Origin: Candidatus Methanofilum arcanum
GTDB lineage: Archaea > Halobacteriota > Methanomicrobia > Methanomicrobiales > Methanospirillaceae
NCBI GenBank assembly: GCA_031285085.1
Contig: JAITWW010000145.1
Span: 1 to 13,764, forward strand
Length of the DNA stretch: 13,764 nucleotides
Reading direction: 5' to 3'
This document shows, one piece after another, positions 7,758 to 13,764 of this stretch; position 1 is the first letter of the stretch; the number at the start of each line of letters is the position of its first letter. A program made the position numbers and the translations under genes. The notes under the pieces are model-generated. The model searched no databases. It saw only the letters and a list, made by a program, of their open reading frames with translations, and was not told the origin of the DNA.

Positions 7758-8402
7758 ATGCACCTATACATCAGTAGTATTCATGAATTTATGTGCTTGA
7801 ATGGTTTGAATGGTTTGAATGGTTTGAATTTTGTAACTGATTCCAGAAAAGAACGTATTCATGCATATATACAAGCAAAGGATAAAGCACGATGTTTGGT
7901 TTCAGGTCTCCTTTTGCGATTGGTATACGGTGTTACGAATGATCGTCAGTTGATATATGGTGAGAATGGGAAGCCTTATTTAAAAGATCAAAGTACGCAT
8001 TTCAATATTTCTCATTCAGGAGATTATGTAGTTCTCGGAGCAGCAAAGCGTGACATTGGGGTAGATATTGAAAAAATAGCTTCTTATCCAGATAGGGTAG
8101 CTATTCGCTGCTTTACTCCGCTGGAACGTGAGTGGATGAAGCAGGAAGGAGAAAACGAAGCGTTTTATCGCTTATGGACAGCCAAAGAAAGTGTGATGAA
8201 AGCTTCTGGCCTTGGTTTTTCACTGCCTCCTGAAGCTTTTACCGTTTTGCCTATGAATAGATCTGCACACTATATTGCTGGTAAAACATGGTTTTTAGAT
8301 TGGATTTCCTACAATAACCATATGATATGTGTTGCGATTGAGGGAGAAGCAGAGAAAACAGAGGTAATAACAATAGCATCAAGCGATCTACTTAGAGCGT
8401 AA
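7758..8402 (+). CDS. Sfp-type 4'-phosphopantetheinyl transferase
   Basis: This enzyme transfers phosphopantetheine from CoA to the conserved serine of carrier domains, converting the synthetase from apo to holo form. The 214-residue protein matches the Sfp class in length and motifs: ENGKPYL, FNISHSGDYVV, the Mg-binding GVDIEK (D103, E105) and WTAKES (K143, E144), followed by the GLGFSLPPEAF segment. The ATG at 7758 begins an Sfp-like N-terminus (MHLYISSI) and lies 4 bases after the transporter stop, with AGGA upstream. The carrier serines it would modify are at 18-20 and 3060-3062. An unusual Asn-Gly-Leu repeat interrupts the N-terminal region at residues 14-24. A dedicated transferase inside the cluster means the cluster carries its own activation enzyme. 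Confidence 0.95.
   Translation: MHLYISSIHEFMCLNGLNGLNGLNFVTDSRKERIHAYIQAKDKARCLVSGLLLRLVYGVTNDRQLIYGENGKPYLKDQSTHFNISHSGDYVVLGAAKRDIGVDIEKIASYPDRVAIRCFTPLEREWMKQEGENEAFYRLWTAKESVMKASGLGFSLPPEAFTVLPMNRSAHYIAGKTWFLDWISYNNHMICVAIEGEAEKTEVITIASSDLLRA
7801..7827 (+). repeat. In-frame 9-base tandem repeat in the transferase gene
   Basis: Three perfect copies of ATGGTTTGA (in another phase, AATGGTTTG) lie head to tail, preceded by a partial unit TGCTTGA. In the reading frame they encode repeated Asn-Gly-Leu. A change in copy number would add or remove three residues without shifting the frame. Confidence 0.9.
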
Positions 8403-8423
8403 AAGTTACGGGAGGAATGTACG

Positions 8424-8723
8424 ATGAATATTAACAAAACACTAGAAAACGGAAAACTAACCTTTATCCTGGACGGCAGGCTGGACAGCACTACCGCGCC
8501 GAGGCTTCAGGATGTATTGATCCCTGCGTTCAATGAAGGAGGAGAAGTTGGACTCGATTTTGCGCAGCTTGCTTATCTATCTTCGGCAGGGCTTCGGGTA
8601 CTACTTATGGCACTGAAGACGGCAAAAACGAAAGGGGCATCCATGAGTATATCTGGAGTGTCGCAGGAGATCATGGAGGTTTTTGAGATGACAGGATTTT
8701 CCGAGATGCTGACCTTTACATGA
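8424..8723 (+). CDS. STAS-domain anti-sigma-factor antagonist (RsbV/SpoIIAA-like)
   Basis: A 99-residue single STAS domain, the usual size for the family. Such proteins switch between a phosphorylated, inactive form and a dephosphorylated form that binds and sequesters a kinase of the RsbW type. The sequence has the STAS pattern LDGRLDSTTAP (residues 16-26) and the switch loop YLSSAGLRVLL (51-61). By alignment with DSSGL/DSTGL in SpoIIAA/RsbV the phosphorylated residue is Ser54, with Ser in place of the usual preceding Asp. A strong GGGAGG site (8410-8415) lies 8 bases before the ATG. Kinase partners are encoded at 10398 and within the transporter fusion, and the matching phosphatase follows 20 bases downstream. 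Confidence 0.93.
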   Translation: MNINKTLENGKLTFILDGRLDSTTAPRLQDVLIPAFNEGGEVGLDFAQLAYLSSAGLRVLLMALKTAKTKGASMSISGVSQEIMEVFEMTGFSEMLTFT

Positions 8724-8743
8724 TGAAAACAAGGTAGACTCAC

Positions 8744-10357
8744 GTGAGCCGAAAAAGCGGGTGGTTTCGGATCTCATCTGTTACGGCAAAGATCATTACA
8801 GTGAATGTCATTTCTCTTTTGATCTGCACGATGGGACTAGGGATGTTTCATTTCCTTACATTCCAGGATGAGAGTGTACATGTCTGTGTTGATCGTGCAT
8901 TATCTGTAGCACAAACCGTAGCCGTGATGATAGATGGTGATAACCTTGTGGAGATCATGGCTGTAGGTGAAAAAAATGCGATATGGTTGCATGAAAATGA
9001 GCTTGTTGATAATATTTTGAAACAACAGCCTGGTTTTACCTATTTGTATGTTATTGCCAGTGGTTATGATGATTATGTCACCTATTATTTGTCAGACGAT
9101 GATGATTTCGGCGACACAGATTCTGTTTCTAATTTTGCCGCCGAGATGTTTCAAACCATAGAAACTGGAGTTCCTCTAACCACTGGTGTTTATGATTCCG
9201 GCGATTACGGCATGCTGGTCTCTGGTTTTTCGGCGGTGCATGATAGCAATGGCAACATTGTTGGGGTTGTGGGTGTGGACATAGCGCTCAATGATGTGTT
9301 TAGTCCAAGCCGAGTATTGGAGTTCATCTATATTGAGCTCGTTACTTTTACCCTTTGTATGGTAGTGCCGATCCTGCTTCAGGTGTTTTTGTTTCGTCGT
9401 ATGATTGGGCGTCCCATTAAAGAATTGACAACTGCATCCGCAAAAATTGGAGGAGGTGATCTTGATGTGTCGCTGTCAATCAATACCGGGGATGAGATAG
9501 AGGATCTTTCAAAGACCTTGACAAAAATGTCGATGCAGCTTAAGGACTATATCTTCAATTTGACGAGGATTACTGCTGAAAAGGAGCGTATTGAGGTTGA
9601 ATTAAACATCGCCACACAGATACAAGCGAGTATGCTTCCATCTGTGTGCTCCCTTTTTCCAAGTCGTGTCGAGTTTGATATTTATGCTATGATGCAGCCT
9701 GCAAAAGAAATCGGCGGTGATTTTTACGATTTCTTCCTGATAGATGACTATACGCTTGCTGTGGTCATAGCTGATGTTTCTGGCAAGGGCATACCATCTG
9801 CATTGTTTATGGTCATCTCCAAGACGTTGATTAAAAATAACGCACAGTACGGGAAAAGCCCAAAAGAAGTTTTTGAAGCCGTGAACAATATGCTGTGCGA
9901 GAATAATGAGGCCGGTATGTTCGTCACAGCGTTTTTAGGGTATCTTGACATATTGAGCGGAAGTTTTACTTTCGTTAACGCTGGGCATAATCCTCCGCTT
10001 CTTCGCTCTGGTGAGCGTTTTGAGTGGCTGAAAGTAAAGAGCGGTTTTGTTCTTGCAGGCATGGAGGATATGCATTATAAGCAAGAAGTGATCACATTGC
10101 AGCCTGGAGATGAGTTGTTTTTGTACACTGATGGCATTACTGAGGCTTCTAATCATGCAAACGAGTTGTTCGGCGAGTTGCGCCTTCTTGAGATGGTACA
10201 TAAGTACCTTGATCTGCCACTAAAGGAGATGACGAAATCCCTTAAGCACGAAATTGATGAATTTTCAGAAGGAGTGGAACAGGCTGATGACATCTCGATG
10301 CTTGTGCTGCGGTATCATGGTTTTGAAGACGGAGCAAGAGGTTATAAACGGGCTTAA
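8744..10357 (+). CDS. Membrane sensor PP2C-type (SpoIIE/RsbU-like) serine phosphatase: TM-Cache-TM-HAMP-PP2C
   Basis: A 537-residue sensor phosphatase expected to dephosphorylate the STAS protein when a ligand is sensed outside the cell. One transmembrane helix (about 14-36) is followed by an external Cache-like sensor (about 40-190, ending in the typical GNIVGVVGVDIAL strand), a second helix (about 194-216), a HAMP domain (about 213-268) and the PP2C/SpoIIE catalytic domain (about 285-530). Metal-binding motifs are intact: GGDFYD (324-329), ADVSGKG (343-349), YTDGITEA with D463, and DDIS with D515 and D516. The start is a GTG with AAGGT 8 bases upstream; the nearby ATG at 8724 runs into a stop after four codons. 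The ligand cannot be told from sequence; the cluster's own product is an attractive guess. Confidence 0.93.
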   Translation: MSRKSGWFRISSVTAKIITVNVISLLICTMGLGMFHFLTFQDESVHVCVDRALSVAQTVAVMIDGDNLVEIMAVGEKNAIWLHENELVDNILKQQPGFTYLYVIASGYDDYVTYYLSDDDDFGDTDSVSNFAAEMFQTIETGVPLTTGVYDSGDYGMLVSGFSAVHDSNGNIVGVVGVDIALNDVFSPSRVLEFIYIELVTFTLCMVVPILLQVFLFRRMIGRPIKELTTASAKIGGGDLDVSLSINTGDEIEDLSKTLTKMSMQLKDYIFNLTRITAEKERIEVELNIATQIQASMLPSVCSLFPSRVEFDIYAMMQPAKEIGGDFYDFFLIDDYTLAVVIADVSGKGIPSALFMVISKTLIKNNAQYGKSPKEVFEAVNNMLCENNEAGMFVTAFLGYLDILSGSFTFVNAGHNPPLLRSGERFEWLKVKSGFVLAGMEDMHYKQEVITLQPGDELFLYTDGITEASNHANELFGELRLLEMVHKYLDLPLKEMTKSLKHEIDEFSEGVEQADDISMLVLRYHGFEDGARGYKRA

Positions 10358-10397
10358 TTGCAGCAAGGCCGTTATGCACAGGGCGGAGTGTTAAACC

Positions 10398-10793
10398 ATG
10401 GAAGAGCTCTTCATCGAAGCTAAACTAGAAAACATCGAGACCGTGCTAAATTTTGTCAATGCACGAATTGAAAACTGCCCACCCAGAATCAAAACCCAGA
10501 TTGGAATAGTTGTTGACGAAATTTTATCAAACATTTCCCATTATGCATACCACCCTGCTGTTGGCTTCGTAGTGGTGCGTATTTCCTTGGACAGTGAGAT
10601 TACCATTGAGTTTGAGGACAGTGGCATTGCATATGATCCCATATCGGCAAAGGATCCAGACATAACACTGTCTGCTGAGGAACGAGATATCGGAGGACTG
10701 GGGCTATTTATGGTAAAAAATCTCATGGACTCAGTGGAATACCGACGAGACGGAGATTATAATGTGTTCACAGTTAAAAAACGGGTGCGATAG
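10398..10793 (+). CDS. RsbW/SpoIIAB-like serine kinase (GHKL ATP-binding, anti-sigma-factor type)
   Basis: A 131-residue single-domain HATPase_c_2 protein. Motifs in order: N-box VVDEILSNISHYAYH (ExxxN), G1 box FEDSGIAYDP, and a G2 loop GGLGLFMVKNLMD. In the family it phosphorylates the cognate STAS protein and, when free, binds a target, which in bacteria is usually a sigma factor. GGAG at 10385-10388 is 9 bases before the ATG. With the phosphatase and STAS genes directly upstream it completes a partner-switching set. The transporter fusion carries a second copy of the same kinase type, so two kinases may compete for one antagonist. No sigma factor gene is visible in the window. Confidence 0.93.
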   Translation: MEELFIEAKLENIETVLNFVNARIENCPPRIKTQIGIVVDEILSNISHYAYHPAVGFVVVRISLDSEITIEFEDSGIAYDPISAKDPDITLSAEERDIGGLGLFMVKNLMDSVEYRRDGDYNVFTVKKRVR

Positions 10794-10810
10794 AAAAGTG
10801 TTTGGGTAAC

Positions 10811-10850
10811 TTCCATTACAGTGAGTACACTAACTCTGAATGGGAATTTT
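10811..10850 (+). terminator. Possible transcription terminator after the biosynthetic cluster
   Basis: TTCCATT (10811-10817) and AATGGGAA (10839-10846) can form a stem with one bulged base, followed directly by TTTT. It lies 18 bases after the last cluster stop codon, with a pyrimidine-rich stretch further on (about 10859-10877). Weak on its own; position supports it. Confidence 0.35.
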
Positions 10851-10950
10851 CTGATGTACATCTCCTCCTTCTTTCCATAATTTATTCACACGTGCATTTA
10901 TTCTCCGTTCTGTTCCATCTGGTGAACACACTGCATTTAAAAGAGAAAGG

Positions 10951-10958
10951 TTTTATAT
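10951..10958 (+). promoter_or_regulatory. TATA-like archaeal promoter element
   Basis: TTTTATAT preceded by the purine-rich AAAGAGAAAGG resembles a BRE plus TATA box. An archaeal start of transcription would fall about 25 bases downstream, near 10978-10985, giving a leader of about 70 bases before the ATG at 11054 or a near-leaderless message at 10991. The rest of the 260-base gap (10794-11053) holds only the terminator candidate; I see no gene in it. Confidence 0.4.
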
Positions 10959-11053
10959 GAAATGTTCTCACTGGGTAGTCTCTTTTTTGGATGATAATGT
11001 TGCACAAGAATGCTGAGATGTTCTTAAGGCTTTGTATCACACAATATGTACTT

Positions 11054-11719
11054 ATGAATAGACGTTACATATCAGGTTTCCTTGGAATAGTAGTGGTGCT
11101 GGCCTGTGTTGTCGGTCTGAGTGGAACCGCTATGGCATTAGAGCCCATACAAGGAGTGTATGATCCAAACAATCCCCTTGAGTTTATGTTGGCATGCTGT
11201 CAATGGGAGTTGATGAAGAAAATTGAGCTGACCCTCCTTGGCCAGGCTCCAGATGAACGTTTTTACACTCCTGAACTTGCGGCATTAGATATTATTCCGC
11301 AGATACTTCCTCAGGTACAGAGCTATGAAGCAAGCTCAAGCTGTTGTGGGCAGTATGCACAGGCTCAGGCACAGGCTGATCAGGACATCGCGGTGGTAGG
11401 TGCACAGTATCAGGCATGGAAAGCAGCTCAGGCAGCAGATGTGCAGTCTTACCGTGTGAATGAAACCCCAGTCGATACCAAATCCCTTGACTTCAGTGAA
11501 GCAGAGCTTGCTGTAGAGCAATTTCTCACCACAAATGACACTCCAATTGATGTTCAAAAGACACAAGTTCCTCTTGTCGTAGATGCACTTGAGACACATG
11601 CTGGTGATGTACTTAAAGATCCAAAAAAACTCGCAGATGAGAAGATGTGTGAAGCATGCGCAGAGGCACAGCAGTTTGCAGAGTGGCTCTTTTCATCACC
11701 AAAAGATATTACAAGCTAA
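11054..11719 (+). CDS. Secreted cysteine-rich protein of unknown family
   Basis: I do not recognise the family. From the ATG at 11054 the protein has 221 residues and a clear Sec signal peptide: NRR, a hydrophobic stretch from about 6 to 24, and a likely cut after AMA (residue 28). This argues against the longer in-frame start at 10991, which would add 21 residues ahead of the signal. The mature part is soluble and acidic, rich in Gln and Ala, and has three cysteine pairs: CC at 48-49, CC at 97-98 and CxxC at 199-202. There is no second membrane segment, sorting signal or enzyme motif I can see. The pairs suggest disulfides or metal binding. The cysteine inside the signal (18) is not in a good lipobox. 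It is 34 bases from the ferredoxin-nitroreductase gene and is probably cotranscribed with it. Confidence 0.7.
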   Translation: MNRRYISGFLGIVVVLACVVGLSGTAMALEPIQGVYDPNNPLEFMLACCQWELMKKIELTLLGQAPDERFYTPELAALDIIPQILPQVQSYEASSSCCGQYAQAQAQADQDIAVVGAQYQAWKAAQAADVQSYRVNETPVDTKSLDFSEAELAVEQFLTTNDTPIDVQKTQVPLVVDALETHAGDVLKDPKKLADEKMCEACAEAQQFAEWLFSSPKDITS

Positions 11720-11754
11720 GAACTGTTTCCATATAATGCAATAAGGCGGCAAAA

Positions 11755-12630
11755 ATGAGTATTCAGATTGATCAAGAGGCATGCACATGTTGTGGTGCAT
11801 GTGCACGTGTCTGCGTTGTGGGTGTTATTGGGCAGGAAGAGGGATCCGTTGTCATTCATACGACAGCCCCTTGTTTACGATGTGGGCATTGTTATAGTGT
11901 GTGTCCGAGTTCTGCTATCATTCCTAGATATCCAGGTGTTCTTATTCCTCCTGTAGAGGAAGCTGTAGGCGTCGTAGATAAAGATGTTCTGAGCAGGCAT
12001 CTGAAAAGTAATCGTTCAATTCGACTCTTTCAAAAGACCCCTGTTTCTATAGATATTATTGAAAATCTCTTGAATGTCTGCCGATTTGCAGCATCTGGGG
12101 AAAATGCCCGCCCTGTTCGTTGGGTAGTTGTGAATGATCCCGCTCGTGTTCAGGCCTTCTCAGCAGGGTGCATTGAGTGGCTTTCAACAATCCCTGATGG
12201 TCACCCCCTGAAATCATTTGCTGATGCAATACTCTTTTTGGAGAGTCAGCAAAAGGATATCATAAGCAGAGGTGCACCTGCCATTATTATTGCCTGCGCA
12301 GAGAAGCAACATATTACTGAACATACCACTTTGATCTCCCTTATTGATTGTATCATTGCACTTACCCACCTTGATATTCTCTCATCCTCTTTTGGTCTTG
12401 GTACCTGCTGGGATGGGTTTGCATCGATTTTTATCTCTATGAACCCTGAGCTTGCAAAACCATTTGATATCCCAGATGAGCTTGTGTTTGAGTATGCTAT
12501 GATGATTGGATATCCTGATATCTCATATGTTCGTATCCCTCCCCGTGATCCAGCACAGATCTGGGTCGCCGGCTCGCCAGGCACGGCGAGGACGCCTCGC
12601 CAAGCACAGCGAGAACGCGCCTCCCGTTGA
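11755..12630 (+). CDS. Ferredoxin-nitroreductase fusion (2x[4Fe-4S] plus FMN nitroreductase) with repeat-derived C-terminus
   Basis: A 291-residue redox enzyme. The N-terminus holds two [4Fe-4S] motifs, CxxCxxCxxxC at C10/13/16/20 and at C40/43/46/50. A nitroreductase fold follows from about residue 80 (SNRSIRLFQKTPV, AASGENARPVRWVVV, FGLGTCWDGF, MMIGYPD), the fold that binds FMN. Electrons would pass from the clusters to FMN and then to an unknown acceptor. This architecture is common in methanogens and other strict anaerobes. The family normally ends soon after the RIPPRDP-type motif. Here about 18 further residues from position 273 (starting GSPGTAR) are encoded by the GC-rich repeat beginning at 12573, which also supplies the stop codon. 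The tail is basic and probably unstructured. The core domains are intact, so the enzyme is likely functional. Confidence 0.9.
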   Translation: MSIQIDQEACTCCGACARVCVVGVIGQEEGSVVIHTTAPCLRCGHCYSVCPSSAIIPRYPGVLIPPVEEAVGVVDKDVLSRHLKSNRSIRLFQKTPVSIDIIENLLNVCRFAASGENARPVRWVVVNDPARVQAFSAGCIEWLSTIPDGHPLKSFADAILFLESQQKDIISRGAPAIIIACAEKQHITEHTTLISLIDCIIALTHLDILSSSFGLGTCWDGFASIFISMNPELAKPFDIPDELVFEYAMMIGYPDISYVRIPPRDPAQIWVAGSPGTARTPRQAQRERASR

Positions 12631-12660
12631 ACCATCCTCCTGCGTCGGATGATTCGAGAG
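12573..12660. repeat. GC-rich palindromic repeat, copy 1 (two CTCGCC...GGCGAG units plus 44-base arm)
   Basis: The element starts with the palindromic unit CTCGCC-AGGCAC-GGCGAG (12573-12590). A diverged second unit, CTCGCC-AAGCAC-AGCGAG, follows at 12596-12613, making a 23-base tandem period. A 44-base arm (12617-12660) is then shared with copy 2 at 42 of 44 positions. The arm contains a hairpin, CCATCC (12632-12637) with GGATGA (12647-12652). It overlaps the nitroreductase 3' end and supplies its stop. Its GC content stands out against the window. Confidence 0.85.
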
Positions 12661-12700
12661 GGATTGAACTTCCGCATTTGAGGATAACCAGGGGATAGAT

Positions 12701-12740
12701 AATACGCAAATGGAGAATTTGGGAGCACTAAATACGCAAA
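12701..12740 (+). promoter_or_regulatory. Direct repeat AATACGCAAA, candidate operator
   Basis: Two perfect copies of the 10-mer lie at 12701-12710 and 12731-12740, exactly 30 bases apart (about three helical turns), in the 157-base spacer between the GC-rich repeat and the next gene. This suits a dimeric regulator binding one face of the helix, but no regulator is identified. Confidence 0.35.
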
Positions 12741-12755
12741 AGGCAAACATTTGAT

Positions 12756-12782
12756 GGGTATGTGACCAAAATGAGCATACCC
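12756..12782. repeat. Inverted repeat upstream of the nucleotidyltransferase cassette
   Basis: GGGTATG (12756-12762) and CATACCC (12776-12782) are perfect 7-base inverted repeats with a 13-base loop, 35 bases before the ATG at 12818. It could be an operator for autoregulation or a hairpin in the 5' leader. Confidence 0.45.
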
Positions 12783-12817
12783 CAAGTGGCTTTACTCACT
12801 TTTTAGGACAAGTCAAG

Positions 12818-13099
12818 ATGCGAAGCCCGGAAGTTAAAAAATTTATTGACGACCACCAGCACCTGTTTTGGTACTCGCCAGCGCCCAAAAATGAAACAGT
12901 GAGCGATGAGTTATTGGTAGAAATGGTATTAAATTATGGTACCATGGATGATGTAAGAGGTTTATTTGCGGTGATGGGGATGGAGCATGTTGCCAATATT
13001 TTTTTTGAGTCAATTAATAAAAGTGAAAGACGAAAAGGTAATTATCACGAATTGGTGTTGAATTATTTTACCCTGTTATTTAAACACTATGCACCTTGA
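12818..13099 (+). CDS. Small DUF6922-like protein, partner of the AbiEii-like gene
   Basis: A 93-residue protein with the recognisable pattern MRSPEVKKFIDDH, then LLVEMVLNYGTMDDV, then HVANIFFESINKSERRKGNYHEL. I know this small family as a frequent upstream partner of AbiEii-type nucleotidyltransferases; the DUF number is from memory. It has no signal peptide or membrane segment and no catalytic motif I can name, and it looks helical. Its last 11 bases overlap the next gene, which points to coupled translation and a joint role, perhaps as the antitoxin or a substrate-specific partner. AGGA at 12805-12808 precedes the ATG. Function is inferred from the pairing only. Confidence 0.75.
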   Translation: MRSPEVKKFIDDHQHLFWYSPAPKNETVSDELLVEMVLNYGTMDDVRGLFAVMGMEHVANIFFESINKSERRKGNYHELVLNYFTLLFKHYAP

Positions 13100-13733
13100 G
13101 ATCTTATCAGACCAACAACGCGAACTTCTTCCATTAATTTCACGTTTTAAACGTAGTTTTTACCTTGCAGGAGGTACGGCTATTGCTCTACACATTGGAC
13201 ATCGTCATTCAATTGACTTTGATTTGTTCACTGAAAAGAAACTACATAAAACCCGCATGAGAAAAATTGTTTTTGAGACGTCATACGAAAAGCAAACACT
13301 GTTTGATGATGTTGATCAGGCCCATTTTTATGTAAACGGAGTAAAGCTTACCTTTCTTCAATATCCATATCCTGTGCAAAGTCCTGAAAAATTAGAAAAC
13401 ATCATTTCTATGCCTTCTTTACTCTCACTGGCAGCAATGAAAGCATTTGCTCTGGGACGGCGGGCAAAGTGGAAAGATTATGTAGATTTGTACTTCTTGC
13501 TGAACGGATACTTCTCTGTATGTGAAATTTCAACGGAGGCAAAACAGATCTTTGGAGAGTTGTTTTCCGAAAAGCTGTTTCGTATGCAGTTGGCTTTTCA
13601 TAAAGATCTTGACTATTCTGAACCGGTTGAGTATATATCTGGATTTGAAGTTGACGAACAAGTTATACAAGATTTTTTAATCAGTAAATCAGTGCAAAAC
13701 TCGCCAGGCACGGCGAGGGCGCGCCTCCCGTAG
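13089..13733 (+). CDS. AbiEii-like nucleotidyltransferase with repeat-derived C-terminus
   Basis: A 214-residue protein of the AbiEii/MNT-like nucleotidyltransferase family, whose members transfer nucleotides to RNA or protein targets and act as toxins in AbiE-type systems. Visible motifs: GGT (28-30), the metal-binding DFDLF (D43, D45), and KAFALGRRAKWKDYVDLYFLL, containing K118, K129-D130 and D133. The start ATG lies within the end of the upstream gene (11-base overlap). The last ten residues, from Ser205 (SPGTARARLP), are encoded by the second copy of the GC-rich repeat, which also supplies the TAG stop; the natural end was probably near KSVQN. The usual AbiEi winged-helix antitoxin is absent, and its place is taken by the 93-residue protein. 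A toxin or anti-phage role is plausible but unproven. Confidence 0.85.
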   Translation: MHLEILSDQQRELLPLISRFKRSFYLAGGTAIALHIGHRHSIDFDLFTEKKLHKTRMRKIVFETSYEKQTLFDDVDQAHFYVNGVKLTFLQYPYPVQSPEKLENIISMPSLLSLAAMKAFALGRRAKWKDYVDLYFLLNGYFSVCEISTEAKQIFGELFSEKLFRMQLAFHKDLDYSEPVEYISGFEVDEQVIQDFLISKSVQNSPGTARARLP

Positions 13734-13764
13734 AATCATCCTCCTGCGTCGGATGATTCGAGAG
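13700..13764. repeat. GC-rich palindromic repeat, copy 2 (one palindromic unit; runs to window end)
   Basis: This is the same element as at 12573, in direct orientation, with a single CTCGCC-AGGCAC-GGCGAG unit (13700-13717); the 23-base second unit of copy 1 is absent. The arm 13721-13764 matches copy 1 except at two bases, and here the hairpin AATCATCC/GGATGATT (13734-13741 and 13751-13758) is perfect. It forms the 3' end of the nucleotidyltransferase gene. The right boundary is not visible. Confidence 0.85.

Noticed and set aside
10991..11053. Longer start for the cysteine-rich secreted protein
   Set aside because: It would put 21 extra residues in front of a well-formed signal peptide. 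It remains possible only because the ribosome site before 11054 is poor.
11096..11110. Lipoprotein lipobox around the cysteine at residue 18
   Set aside because: The residues before it (VLA) do not fit the usual L-[AST]-[GA]-C pattern, and a good AMA cleavage site follows ten residues later.
12246..12785. 179-codon open frame on the - strand
   Set aside because: It runs across the nitroreductase 3' end and the repeat, with no family resemblance; the + strand gene explains the region.
12573..13764. Insertion sequence or composite transposon
   Set aside because: The flanking copies are direct repeats without terminal inverted repeats, and no transposase or integrase is encoded between them.
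1..13764. tRNA, rRNA or sigma factor gene
   Set aside because: No cloverleaf-like or rRNA-like segment was noticed by eye, and none of the coding frames carries sigma-factor regions.

Overview
All genes in this window lie on the + strand, and it looks like an accessory region of a methanogenic archaeon. I favour the Methanomicrobiales, possibly Methanospirillum-like. This rests on moderate base composition, a fused ferredoxin-nitroreductase, a TATA-like promoter element, and a GC-rich palindromic repeat at gene 3' ends that I associate from memory with that group. A bacterial host is not excluded, because most of the left part (NRPS, partner-switching proteins, MATE) has a clostridial flavour and is probably horizontally acquired.

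Region 1 (1-10793) is a tightly packed natural-product cluster. It opens inside a nonribosomal peptide synthetase whose visible part is T-C-A-T-R, with a terminal thioester reductase. A PaaK-like adenylate-forming ligase follows, then a decayed relic of a second reductase C-terminus (about 5749-5994). Next come a MATE exporter fused to an anti-sigma-type ATP-binding kinase domain, an Sfp-type phosphopantetheinyl transferase, a STAS anti-sigma-factor antagonist, a membrane Cache-HAMP-PP2C (SpoIIE-type) phosphatase, and a stand-alone RsbW-like kinase. The transferase would arm the carrier domains, the synthetase would build and reductively release a short peptide aldehyde or alcohol, and the MATE domain would export it. 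The phosphatase, antagonist and two kinase modules form a partner-switching circuit that could sense an extracellular signal and gate synthesis or export. If the host is archaeal there is no sigma factor for such a circuit to control, so its output is an open question. A related NRPS/MATE/anti-sigma/phosphatase neighbourhood has, from memory, been reported in the rumen methanogen Methanobrevibacter ruminantium.

Region 2 (10794-12660) begins with a non-coding stretch holding a possible terminator and a TATA-like promoter. It then encodes a secreted cysteine-rich protein of unknown family and a 2x[4Fe-4S] ferredoxin-nitroreductase fusion. The nitroreductase C-terminal tail is translated from the GC-rich repeat.

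Region 3 (12573-13764) is a two-gene cassette: a small DUF6922-like protein overlapping an AbiEii-like nucleotidyltransferase. It is bracketed by two direct copies of the GC-rich repeat. The second copy again forms the 3' end of the upstream gene and runs to the window edge.
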